A stretch of 33,808 nt of DNA from CAYYNP01 sp964472545 (GTDB lineage: Bacteria > Planctomycetota > Planctomycetia > Pirellulales > Thermoguttaceae). Under the pieces are notes generated by a model, which ran no database searches, had not been told where the DNA came from, and saw only the letters and a program-made list of their open reading frames with translations. A program made the position numbers and the translations under genes. The DNA is taken from the NCBI GenBank assembly GCA_964472545.1, contig CAYYNP010000076.1, positions 1-33,808 on the forward strand, in the 5' to 3' direction. Below are positions 1 through 7,908 of the stretch, one piece after another. How positions within the stretch are numbered: position 1 is the stretch's first letter; each line of letters starts with the position of its first letter.

Positions 1-1700
1 CGGGCTACGGCAAGACGACGTTGATGGAGTATATCGCCAATCGGTTGGGCATCGTCTTCATGAAGATCAACGGCCCGGCCCTGGGCCATCAGGTCACCTC
101 GCTCGATCCGGCCGAAGCCCCCAACGCGGCCGCCCGGGAGGAAATGCAGAAGCTGAATCTCGCCTTCGAGATGGGCGACAACGTGATGATCTACGTCGAC
201 GACATCCAGCACTGCAACCCCGAGTTCCTGCAGAAGTTCATCTCGCTCTGCGACGCCCAACGCAAGGTGGAGGGCGTCTACCGTGGCAAGACGCAGACCT
301 ACGACCTGCGCGGCAAGAAGGTCGCCGTGGTGATGGCCGGGAACCCCTACACCGAAAGCGGCGAGAAGTTCAAGATACCCGACATGCTGGCCAATCGGGC
401 CGATACCTACAACCTCGGCGAGATCATCGGCGACACGCGCGACGTCTTCGAGATGAGTTACCTGGAGAACTGCCTCACCTCGAACCCGGCACTGAACAGG
501 CTCGCCAGCCGCAGCCAGGCCGACGTCTACGCGGTCATGCGGATGGCCGAGGAGGAGTCGGCCGAGGGCGTGGACCTCGAAGGTAACTACTCGCTGGCCG
601 AGGTCAACGAGATGACCTCGGTGATGCGCAAGCTGATGCGGGTCCGCAACGTGGTGCTGCGGGTCAACCAAGAGTATATCCGCTCGGCCGGCATGGCCGA
701 CGACTACCGCACCGAGCCGGCCTTCAAGCTGCAAGGCTCTTATCGAAATATGAATCGCATCGCCGAACGCGTGGTGGCGGTGATGAACGACGCCGAACTC
801 GACGCGCTGATCTTCTCCAGCTATCAGAACGACGCCCAGACGCTGACCACCGGCACCGAATCGAACATGCTGAAGTTCAAGGAGCTTAACGGCTGGCTTC
901 AGCCGGAGGAGGCCGTTCGCTGGTCGGAGATCAAGAAGACGTTCGGTCGCAACGTGCAGCTTCGGGGCGTGGGAGAGGACGCCCAATTCGGCCAGGTGCT
1001 CATGCAGCTTACCAACTTCAGCGAGGGGTTGGGCTCGATTCGCGAGACGCTCAACAGCGGCCTGGAGCGGATGCTCGACGCAGGCTCGCCAGAGGAAACG
1101 GCCGAGTCGACGCTGACGGCCGCCTTCGACGCCGACACGCTCGATACGATCCGCTCGGCGGCCGGCGATCTGAAGACGGCGCTGGCCCGGCCACAGCGCC
1201 CCGACACCGCGGGCGAGTCGATCGACGCGATGAAGACCGTGGCCCAGGAACTCAAACTGGCGTTGGCCCGCTGGGGACAACCGGACTCGGCGGGCGCGTC
1301 GGTCGACGCAGTCAAGACGGTCGTCGAGGAGTTGAAGTCGGTCTTGGCCGAACGTCCCGCGGCCGCGGCCGCATCCGCCGCACAGCCGCCGCCGGAAATC
1401 CAAGTCGTCAGCAAGGTACCCGCCGCGATTCTCAACGTGCTGCGGCAGCAGTTTCAGTTGATGCAGGGCTGGATGAAGCCGGTCTACGAGAAGACCCAAG
1501 AGCAGACCGAAGAGGTCCGCGCCCTGCGCAAGTTGATGGACAAGAACCTGGCCACCTACACGCTGCTGATGAACCAGCTCGAAGAGGCCGCCGCCAAAGA
1601 CGACGACCTTTACGACAAGCTGGCCAAGCACAAGATCCTCGTCAGCAACCCCAAGTCGGCGAAGAAGCCGGCGAAGAAGAAGGGCAAGGGGTCGAAGTAG
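1..1700 (+). CDS. AAA+ ATPase, 'DNA repair ATPase' type, 3' part of gene
   Basis: The gene enters from the left edge: bases 3-20 already encode GYGKTT in frame, the Walker A loop, so the true start lies upstream. Walker B is MIYVDD (about 184-201). A sensor-1-like AGNPYTE follows near 340-360, then ANRADTYNLGEI, which could carry the arginine finger. The MoxR-like core and its flanks resemble the large 'DNA repair ATPases' with DUF3686-type regions; this is recalled from the family, not searched. The C-terminal part holds three copies of a 27-residue helical repeat (81-bp period, about 1134-1370, motif xSIDAMKTVxxELKxxLA), an Ala/Pro linker, a probable coiled coil and a Lys-rich tail (KSAKKPAKKKGKGSK) that could bind nucleic acid. 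It is convergent with the sugar operon. The ATPase class is secure; the repair role is only a family label. Confidence 0.75.
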   Translation, partial: GYGKTTLMEYIANRLGIVFMKINGPALGHQVTSLDPAEAPNAAAREEMQKLNLAFEMGDNVMIYVDDIQHCNPEFLQKFISLCDAQRKVEGVYRGKTQTYDLRGKKVAVVMAGNPYTESGEKFKIPDMLANRADTYNLGEIIGDTRDVFEMSYLENCLTSNPALNRLASRSQADVYAVMRMAEEESAEGVDLEGNYSLAEVNEMTSVMRKLMRVRNVVLRVNQEYIRSAGMADDYRTEPAFKLQGSYRNMNRIAERVVAVMNDAELDALIFSSYQNDAQTLTTGTESNMLKFKELNGWLQPEEAVRWSEIKKTFGRNVQLRGVGEDAQFGQVLMQLTNFSEGLGSIRETLNSGLERMLDAGSPEETAESTLTAAFDADTLDTIRSAAGDLKTALARPQRPDTAGESIDAMKTVAQELKLALARWGQPDSAGASVDAVKTVVEELKSVLAERPAAAAASAAQPPPEIQVVSKVPAAILNVLRQQFQLMQGWMKPVYEKTQEQTEEVRALRKLMDKNLATYTLLMNQLEEAAAKDDDLYDKLAKHKILVSNPKSAKKPAKKKGKGSK

Positions 1701-1719
1701 TCGCCGACCGTGTCCGCGC

Positions 1720-1784
1720 GCCCTGCGCCTCTGCCCTGCGCCTCTGCCCTGCGCCTCTGCCCTGCGCCTCTGCCCTGCGCCTCT
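1720..1784. repeat. 13-bp tandem repeat, five copies
   Basis: Five perfect head-to-tail copies of GCCCTGCGCCTCT fill most of the gap between two convergent genes, and a sixth copy breaks off after GCCC. The period is not a multiple of three and no real gene spans it, so it is a non-coding minisatellite prone to slippage. I see no terminator hairpin with a T tract here. Confidence 0.95.
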
Positions 1785-1841
1785 GCCCCTTGTTGCGAGG
1801 CCGCGTCTGGCGCGTTGCCGTGACGTTCTTCTGGCTCCAGT

Positions 1842-2882
1842 TCACGCCTCTTGATCGCGGCCGTTGATCTTGTCGACGACCACGGCCAGGAGAATCACGA
1901 CGCCCTTGATCACAAGCTGCCAGTTGTCGGAGACGCCCAGCACGGCCAGGCCGTTGTTCAACACGCCGATGATCAGGCAACCGACGACGGTGCCCAGGAT
2001 CGAGCCACGCCCGCCGGAGAGCGACGTACCGCCGATCACCACCGCGGCGATCGAGTCGAGTTCGTAGCCCAAACCGGCATTGGGTTGGGCCGAACCGATG
2101 CGCGACGCTTGGATCAGTCCGGCCAAAGCAGCCAACAGCCCGGCCAACGTGTAGACGCCCAGCTTGATGCGATCGACGCGCAGGCCCGAGAGTACGGCGG
2201 CCCGTTCGTTGCCGCCGACCGCGTATACGGCCCGGCCGAATCGCGTTCGGAGGGTGACCACTACGAACAAGGCGACCAGACCCGCGTCAATCCATACGGG
2301 CCGGGGAATCCCCAGCCACGTGTCGGGGCTGAAAGGGCCGAACGCATCGCCTTGCCACGAGATCGGGTCGCCGCTGGTCCAAAGCCGTACCAACCCTCGC
2401 GCGATGCTCATCGTGGCCAATGTGGCGACGAACGGTGGAATGGCGAGGCGGATCAGCGCGGGCAATCCGGTCCGTCGGGCGATCGTTCGCGGCACGGGAA
2501 GGCCGGTGACCATCAGGCCGTTGAACAGCCCCAGCGAGGCCCCGACGGCAAGTCCGGCCAACACCGAGCCAAAGAGCGTGAACTCCAGATGCACGCCCAG
2601 GTGGTCGATCGCCAAACCGTCCTTCAGTAGCCCTGCTGTCACTGCGCCAGCCAACGCGAGGACCGCGCCGACCGAAAGGTCGATGCCGCCGGAAAGGATC
2701 ACCAGCGTCATGCCCACCGAAAGGCAGACGTTCACCGAAATCTGGCTGAGCACGTTGGCCCCGTTGTCGAGCGTCAGGAATCCTTCCGAGAGGCAGCTCA
2801 TCACGAGCACCATCGCCGCCAGCGCGATCAGCGACTGGAAGCGGGCGGCAATGGCGGCGAGTTTCTGCTTCGACGGGGACAT
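1842..2882 (-). CDS. sugar ABC transporter permease, RbsC-like
   Basis: A 346-residue inner-membrane permease of the ribose/xylose type (BPD_transp_2). Family signatures are GGIDLSVGA at residues 65-73 and GYELDSIAAVVIGGTSLSGG at 272-291. The cytoplasmic loop GNERAAVLSG (224-233) matches the RbsC segment that docks on the ATPase subunit. About nine hydrophobic segments are visible. Around residues 129-147 there is an extra basic stretch (PRTIARRTGLPALIRLA) before the conserved IPPFVATLATM, longer than I expect for RbsC. It is the last gene of the operon, starting 4 bp after the DUF2291 stop. No ABC ATPase gene precedes or follows it, although this transporter class needs one. The substrate is unproven. 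Confidence 0.93.
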   Translation of the reverse strand: MSPSKQKLAAIAARFQSLIALAAMVLVMSCLSEGFLTLDNGANVLSQISVNVCLSVGMTLVILSGGIDLSVGAVLALAGAVTAGLLKDGLAIDHLGVHLEFTLFGSVLAGLAVGASLGLFNGLMVTGLPVPRTIARRTGLPALIRLAIPPFVATLATMSIARGLVRLWTSGDPISWQGDAFGPFSPDTWLGIPRPVWIDAGLVALFVVVTLRTRFGRAVYAVGGNERAAVLSGLRVDRIKLGVYTLAGLLAALAGLIQASRIGSAQPNAGLGYELDSIAAVVIGGTSLSGGRGSILGTVVGCLIIGVLNNGLAVLGVSDNWQLVIKGVVILLAVVVDKINGRDQEA

Positions 2883-2886
2883 GGCG

Positions 2887-3543
2887 CTATCGCACCTTCA
2901 ACTCGATGGGGACGATCGCGATCGGATCCAGATCGGTCGCCTCGACGGCGATCTCCGCGCAGCCGACGAACTGCACCGTGTCTCCCACGGAGACCGCCTC
3001 GCGAAACGGCGGCAAGACCCGGTCTTCCACGAGGCGGTTCAGCGCCGCGGAAATGCCGTTGAAGTCGACCTGATTATCAAAGTTGCTGGGGTCGATCAGC
3101 CCCGTGCCGTCGCGAAGCGCATTGTTGAAGATCGGGCCGGTGGTCACGTGGACGGCGGGCGTGGAGCCCTCGCCGTCCAAAGACAATGCAACGAACTCAT
3201 CCTCGACGCCCACCACGTGCCCTCTGCCTCGAACGAAGTAGTAGTAGTCACTCTTCTCCGCGAGCGTCACGGCGTACTGCGACTTGGCCGCGTCGGGATC
3301 TTTGCGGATCGCCGCGATCAGCGTGTCCGCGTCGACGGCCTTGTCGTACTCCTGCGGCAGGCGTTCGTTGAGGAACTCCGCCGCGTACGTCTCCGCGTCG
3401 AACGCTTCGGCGTCGCGTTTCTGCCGGGCTTCCTTCTGCGGTAGAACGTGAAACAACGGGAAACACCAGAAAAGGACGACAACGGCCACGATCAGAAGCG
3501 ACCGGACGAGCCACTTTCGAGATGTCTCACTCGGCGCACCCAT
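2887..3543 (-). CDS. DUF2291 family protein
   Basis: A 218-residue protein with an N-terminal hydrophobic anchor (LLIVAVVVLFWCFPLFHVLP) and an exported domain. The core GPIFNNALRDGTGLIDPSNF followed by DFNGISAALNRLV matches my recollection of DUF2291, a family usually encoded within RbsABC-type sugar transporter operons. Its biochemical role is unknown; an accessory role for the binding protein or permease is inferred from context only. An AAGGA ribosome-binding site lies 9 nt before the ATG, inside the end of the upstream binding-protein gene, and the two genes are 2 bp apart. In the usual arrangement that I recall, an ATPase gene follows DUF2291; here the permease follows directly. Confidence 0.82.
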   Translation of the reverse strand: MGAPSETSRKWLVRSLLIVAVVVLFWCFPLFHVLPQKEARQKRDAEAFDAETYAAEFLNERLPQEYDKAVDADTLIAAIRKDPDAAKSQYAVTLAEKSDYYYFVRGRGHVVGVEDEFVALSLDGEGSTPAVHVTTGPIFNNALRDGTGLIDPSNFDNQVDFNGISAALNRLVEDRVLPPFREAVSVGDTVQFVGCAEIAVEATDLDPIAIVPIELKVR

Positions 3544-3545
3544 GG

Positions 3546-4556
3546 TCAGCCGTCCTTCTTGCCGTACGCCACGTATTCGTCGATGTTCTCTTGCGTGACG
3601 AGTTCGACGCCGACGGGCACTTTCTTCTCGAAATCGCGTTTGCCGCGGAGATACGCATCGGCCGATTCGGCCGAGGTTCGGGCCATCCGCTTGGGGAATT
3701 GCATCACGGTGGCCTCGATCTTGCCTTCCGAGATGGCCTGGATCACGTCGGCGGCCCCGTCGAACCCGAAGACCATCACGTCGTCCCTTGCCGCCACGGC
3801 CAGGGCCCGGTACGCCCCAACGGCCATGGCGTCGTTGCCGCAGAAGACGGCCTTGATATCGGGATGTGGCGCCAGCAAGGCCTCCATCACGTTCATGGCC
3901 TTGGTGCGATCGAAGTCGGCGTTCTGCTGGGCGACCATCTTCAGGTCGTCGTAGCGGTCGACGACGTAGTGAAATCCGTCGGAACGGCTCTTGGTGTTGT
4001 TGTCGCCCTCGAGCCCCCGCAGCTCGATGTACTCTCCCGCCTCGACGCGTTTGGCGAAATACTGGCCCAGTTTCACGGCCCCGGCGTAGTTGTCGGAGAG
4101 CATCTGCGAAACGGCGGCTTCGGTGGAGTTGATTTCTCGATCCATGCAGAAGACGGGAATCTCGGCGTCCATCGCCTTCTGGGCGCTAATCACGGAGCCG
4201 TCGGCATCGGTGGGGTTGAAGAGGATCGCCTGGTAGCCGGCGGTGATGATGTTCTCGAAGTGCTCGGCCTCCTTGGCCGTGTCGTTGTTCGAGTCGAAGA
4301 TCGTCACCTCGTAGCCGAGCTGTTCCGCTCGATCTTTGGCCGTGTCGCTGAGCACGACGAACCACGGGTTGTTGCGCGTGGAGACGACCACGGCCATCCT
4401 GCCGGGCTGGAATGGGACGCCAACCGCACCGTTACCGGTCGCACTGGCATGGGTCACTTCGGCGTCCGTTGGTGAGGAAGAAGAACATCCCCCGAACGTG
4501 GCCGCAAACAACGCCGTGGCCGCCACGGCCACGGCAAGAGAGAGATACCTTTGCAT
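3546..4556 (-). CDS. sugar ABC transporter substrate-binding lipoprotein, RbsB-like
   Basis: A 336-residue periplasmic binding protein (Peripla_BP_4 fold). I chose the ATG at 4556 because it begins a signal peptide (MQRYLSLAVAVAATALFAAT) with a lipobox-like FGGC (Cys24) and has GGAG 8 nt upstream; the reading frame is open further upstream but that part has no signal character. Ribose-binding-protein landmarks are VVVSTRNNPWFVVL, the hinge region CMDREI, NTKSRSDGF, CGNDAMAVGA and VFGFDGAADVIQAI. It should capture a sugar at the outer face of the inner membrane and deliver it to the permease encoded two genes downstream. It begins 31 bp after the kinase gene. The ligand cannot be named; the neighbouring kinase and transketolase suggest a tetrose or pentose rather than ribose itself. 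Confidence 0.9.
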   Translation of the reverse strand: MQRYLSLAVAVAATALFAATFGGCSSSSPTDAEVTHASATGNGAVGVPFQPGRMAVVVSTRNNPWFVVLSDTAKDRAEQLGYEVTIFDSNNDTAKEAEHFENIITAGYQAILFNPTDADGSVISAQKAMDAEIPVFCMDREINSTEAAVSQMLSDNYAGAVKLGQYFAKRVEAGEYIELRGLEGDNNTKSRSDGFHYVVDRYDDLKMVAQQNADFDRTKAMNVMEALLAPHPDIKAVFCGNDAMAVGAYRALAVAARDDVMVFGFDGAADVIQAISEGKIEATVMQFPKRMARTSAESADAYLRGKRDFEKKVPVGVELVTQENIDEYVAYGKKDG

Positions 4557-4587
4557 GTTTTGCACTCCGTGGATCGAAATGTTCTCG

Positions 4588-6102
4588 CTACAAGAGTCGG
4601 GCGACGGCCGACCGCCAGCCGTCGTAGTACGCTTCCGCCGTTTGGGCATCCATCGTAGGAGAATAGAGCGTGCCGTCGCGCGGCAGGGCGGCCAACTCGT
4701 CAAGCGAGTCGTAGACACCCATGCCCAGCATGCCGGCCATAGCCGCTCCCAGCGGCGAGAAATCGGGCAGTTGGGCCACGTTCAAATCGAGACGGACCAC
4801 GTCGGCGATGAACTGGACCAGGAAGCCGTTCGCTGCCGCCCCACCGTCGGCATGGATGGCTGCCAGCGGCACGTCGGCATCGTGTTTCATCATCTCAAAT
4901 ACGTCGCGGATCTGATAAGCGATCGACTCCAGCGCGGCACGCACGACGTGGTTCTTCGTCGTGTGGGAAGTCATCCCCAGGACGGCCGCGCGGGCCGTCC
5001 GGCTCCAGTACGGCGCGCCGAGGCCGGCGAAGGCCGGCACGAGATAGACGCCGCCGTTGTCCTTAACGGCGGTGGCCAGAGCCTCGGTTTGGCGGGCGTC
5101 GTCGATCAGGCCGAGTTGGTCCTTCAGCCAGGCGACCGTGGCCGCCGAGTAGTTGATAATGCCCTCGAACGAATAGGTGAGCTTCCCGCCCAACGACCAG
5201 GCGATCGTAGAAACCGCTCCGCTGTCCGTGTGTCGCAACTCGCCGCCGATATTCAGCAGCACCGACGACCCGGTTCCCAGCGTGACCTTGGCCGTGCCCG
5301 GTCGGAAACACCGCTGTGCGAACAGCGACGCCTGCGAATCGCCCATCACGCCGCAGATCGGCACGGCCCCCGGGAGCGCGCCTTCGACGTCGGTTTGGCC
5401 GTAGCGCCCGTCGCTGTCGCGGACCTCGGGCAGGGTTGCGAGCGGGACGTCGAACAGGTCGCAGAGTTCTGCGTCCCAGCAGTTGCGGCCGATATCGAAA
5501 AGTAACGTACGGCTGGCGTTGGTGGCGTCGGTAGCGAAGCAGCGTCCGGCGGTCAGCCGATAGATCAGGTAGGTGTCGATCGTGCCCACCAGTGCCTCGC
5601 CGGACCGTAGTTTCTGACGGATGTCCGGCCGGTTTTCCGCGAGCCACTTGAGCTTTGAGGCCGAGAAGTAGGTGTCGATCTTCAGCCCGGTCTTATGGCG
5701 GACGTCGGCGGCGTGGCCTGCCTCCTCGAGCCGGCTGCAGATCGCGTCACCCCGGCGGCATTGCCAGACGATCGCGTTGCATAGCGGCTCGCCCGTGCCG
5801 CGGTCGAAGACCACGATCGTCTCTCGCTGGTTGGTGATGCTCAGGCAGAGCGGCTCGAGGCAGCGTGAGGCGTCTTGACGGTCGTGGATCCGCGCCATCA
5901 AGGTCCGGACCGCTTCGACCGTGTTTTGCCAGATCTCCTCGGCGTCGTGTTCGACCCAACCCGGCCGGGGGTAGATCTGGCGATGATCGATCGAGGCCTT
6001 GTCGATCAGCCGGCCACAGAGGTCGTAGAGCAGGGCCTTGGTGGCCGAGGTGCTCTGATCGATCGCCAGCACGACGCCTTCATATCTCGGATCGATCGTC
6101 AT
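4588..6102 (-). CDS. FGGY-family carbohydrate kinase, glycerol kinase-like, altered pocket
   Basis: A 504-residue cytoplasmic kinase most like GlpK: AIDQSTSATKALL (phosphate loop, residue 13 on), SITNQRETIVVFDRGTG, NAIVWQCRR, TGLKIDTYFSASK, DATNASRTLLFD and VYLVPAFAGLGAPYW. The GlpK glycerol ligands Arg (93), Glu (94), Trp (113), Tyr (145) and Asp (255) are kept. Two others differ: the Gln after that Asp is Ser256, and the Phe of GTGCF is Ser280 (GTGSS). This suggests a larger, more polar substrate than glycerol, such as a ketose. A strong GGGGAGGT site precedes the ATG, which overlaps the stop of the transketolase C gene by 4 bp (ATGA), so translation is probably coupled. By context it phosphorylates the isomerised sugar before transketolase cleavage. 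FGGY identity is very sure; the substrate is unknown. Confidence 0.93.
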   Translation of the reverse strand: MTIDPRYEGVVLAIDQSTSATKALLYDLCGRLIDKASIDHRQIYPRPGWVEHDAEEIWQNTVEAVRTLMARIHDRQDASRCLEPLCLSITNQRETIVVFDRGTGEPLCNAIVWQCRRGDAICSRLEEAGHAADVRHKTGLKIDTYFSASKLKWLAENRPDIRQKLRSGEALVGTIDTYLIYRLTAGRCFATDATNASRTLLFDIGRNCWDAELCDLFDVPLATLPEVRDSDGRYGQTDVEGALPGAVPICGVMGDSQASLFAQRCFRPGTAKVTLGTGSSVLLNIGGELRHTDSGAVSTIAWSLGGKLTYSFEGIINYSAATVAWLKDQLGLIDDARQTEALATAVKDNGGVYLVPAFAGLGAPYWSRTARAAVLGMTSHTTKNHVVRAALESIAYQIRDVFEMMKHDADVPLAAIHADGGAAANGFLVQFIADVVRLDLNVAQLPDFSPLGAAMAGMLGMGVYDSLDELAALPRDGTLYSPTMDAQTAEAYYDGWRSAVARLL

Positions 6103-7049
6103 ACGGTACCTCCCCGGTCAAGCAGGTCCTTGGCAACTTGCACCAACGCCGCAGCAGAAATGCCGTAGTGCGTGAGGATCTCCTGCTGGCTGCCGGTGAC
6201 CGTGTATTCGTCCGGGATGCCGACGATCTTCATCGGCAAATGCACGCCGGCCTGCATCAAGGCGGCGGCACACGCCTCGCCCAGGCCGCCGCAGACGGAG
6301 TGCTCTTCCGCTGTGATGAGCGCCCGACACGTCGAAGCCGCGCCGAGCAGCGTCTCGGTGTCCAACGGTTTGATCGTATGCATGCTGTCGACGCGGCAAG
6401 TAAGCCCCTGCTGCTCCAATTCGGCCGCGGCCGCTACGGCATGGGCCAACGTTTCGCCCGTGGCCACCAGCGCCACGTCCGTTCCCCGGCGGATCGTGAT
6501 CGCCCGGCCGATCTCGAAGCGGGCGTCGTGGCCGTGCAGATGGGGAACTGGCCGCTTGCCGAAGCGGACGTAGACCGGATGCTTCGAGGTGGCGGCAGCG
6601 CGAATCGTCTCGCGCGTCTCGAAGTTGTCGGCCGGGGCCACGATGCGAAGATTGTGGATCGCCCGCAGCGCCGCAAAGTCGTGGAGCGCATGGTGCGTGG
6701 ACCCCAGCGCACCGTAGCTCACGCCGGCACTGATGCCGATCACGTTGACCGGGTTGTCCGAGTAGGCCACGTCGTTCTTGATCTGCTCCAGAGCGCGGGT
6801 CGTAAGAAACGATGCCGGCGACACGGCAAACACGGTCTTTCCGGCCGACGCCAGCCCGGCAGCCATGCCGACCAGATTCTGCTCCGCGATGCCTACTTCG
6901 ACGATCTGGCCGGGCAACGCCTCGGCAAACGGCACCAACTTCGCCGATCCGCGCGAATCGCCGGTCACCGCCAACACGTTGCGGTCCTCTCTCGCCAGCG
7001 TCAAGAGCGTGGCAGCAAACTCTTCGAGATTCGGCCGGCCCATTCGCAT
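6099..7049 (-). CDS. transketolase, C-terminal subunit
   Basis: The pyrimidine-binding and C-terminal domains of a split transketolase, about 316 residues. VEVGIAEQNLVGMAAGLA carries the catalytic Glu (56) that activates the thiamine ring. STHHALHDFAALRAIHNLRIVAPAD and VYVRFGK are typical of this half, and the C-terminal domain begins near GTDVALVATG. I favour the ATG at 7049 (GGAG 5 nt upstream); a GTG at 7055, overlapping the upstream stop as GTGA, is the alternative. With the N subunit it should form a thiamine-diphosphate enzyme that moves two-carbon units between phosphosugars. A full-length transketolase has about 660 residues; the two genes together give about 590, as in other split enzymes. 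Confidence 0.93.
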   Translation of the reverse strand: MRMGRPNLEEFAATLLTLAREDRNVLAVTGDSRGSAKLVPFAEALPGQIVEVGIAEQNLVGMAAGLASAGKTVFAVSPASFLTTRALEQIKNDVAYSDNPVNVIGISAGVSYGALGSTHHALHDFAALRAIHNLRIVAPADNFETRETIRAAATSKHPVYVRFGKRPVPHLHGHDARFEIGRAITIRRGTDVALVATGETLAHAVAAAAELEQQGLTCRVDSMHTIKPLDTETLLGAASTCRALITAEEHSVCGGLGEACAAALMQAGVHLPMKIVGIPDEYTVTGSQQEILTHYGISAAALVQVAKDLLDRGGTV

Positions 7050-7051
7050 GA

Positions 7052-7873
7052 TCACTCCGTGATTGCCTGGTCGAGAATCTGCATCGCGCGCTCGTACTCC
7101 TCACGGCTGGGTACCCCGTGATGCCAACGGGCCACGTCCTCCATGAACGGCACGCCCATGCCCTTGATGGTTCGGGCGACGATCACACTCGGCTTGCCCG
7201 GCTCGAAAGGAACTCGACGCAGTACGTCGGTCAAAGCCGCCACGTCGTGCCCGTCGACCGTGCGCACGCTGAGGCCGAAGGCCCTGAACTTATCGACCAA
7301 CGGCTCAGGGTCACAGACGTCCGAGGTCTTGCCGGTGATCTGCAGGTGGTTTCGGTCGACGATAGCGGTGAGGTTGTCGAGCCGGAAATGGGCGGCCGCC
7401 ATCATCGCTTCCCAGTTCGAGCCTTCGGCCAGTTCGCCGTCGCCCAGCAGCGTAAAGACCCGGTAGTCGGCGGCGTCCATCTTGCCGGCCAGAGCAATGC
7501 CGGTGGAAATCGGCAGCCCGTGGCCCAACGCGCCGGTGTTCTGCTCGATGCCGTGGACCTTCCGCGTGGGATGGCCCGCGTAGTCCGAGCCGTATCGGTA
7601 GAGCGTCTTAAGGTCCTCCTCCGGAAAGAACCCCCGATCGGCCAGCACGACGTAGAGCGCTTCGACCGAATGTCCCTTGCTCTGGATGTAGCGGTCGCGG
7701 TTCCCCTCGGTGAACGTCTCCGGCGAGACCCGCAGGATGCGGTTGTAGAGCACGCTGAGGACGTCGACGCACGACAAGCTCCCGCCGGTGTGTCCGGCCC
7801 CGGCCTGCGTAATGTAGCGCAAGATGCTCTTGCGGTACTCGATCGACTTCAGCGTCAGTTCGCGGTCGTTCAT
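7052..7873 (-). CDS. transketolase, N-terminal subunit
   Basis: A 273-residue thiamine-diphosphate-binding half of transketolase. Cofactor motif GDGELAEGSNWEAMMAA begins at residue 144 and closes with VDRNH (Asn175). The active-site histidines are present in AGAGHTGG (28), SKGHS (68) and GALGHGL (118). The gene lies 35 bp after the isomerase and directly before the C subunit. No clear ribosome-binding site precedes its ATG, so reinitiation from the isomerase is possible. Dedicated two-subunit transketolases inside sugar operons are known to act on unusual phosphosugars, for example apulose 4-phosphate, rather than serving the general pentose phosphate pathway. That specialised role is an inference here. 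Confidence 0.93.
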   Translation of the reverse strand: MNDRELTLKSIEYRKSILRYITQAGAGHTGGSLSCVDVLSVLYNRILRVSPETFTEGNRDRYIQSKGHSVEALYVVLADRGFFPEEDLKTLYRYGSDYAGHPTRKVHGIEQNTGALGHGLPISTGIALAGKMDAADYRVFTLLGDGELAEGSNWEAMMAAAHFRLDNLTAIVDRNHLQITGKTSDVCDPEPLVDKFRAFGLSVRTVDGHDVAALTDVLRRVPFEPGKPSVIVARTIKGMGVPFMEDVARWHHGVPSREEYERAMQILDQAITE

Positions 7874-7908
7874 GTTGGTTTCGGCGTGGACGGTTCGTCC
7901 GCTTCCGT

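Noticed and set aside
1..1700. The AAA+ ATPase as the missing sugar-transporter ATPase
   Set aside because: It lacks the ABC signature LSGGQ, has MoxR-like features and is on the opposite strand.
1851..3444. Long plus-strand open frames opposite the permease and DUF2291 genes
   Set aside because: High-GC shadows of clear transporter genes, with no ribosome-binding site or family resemblance.
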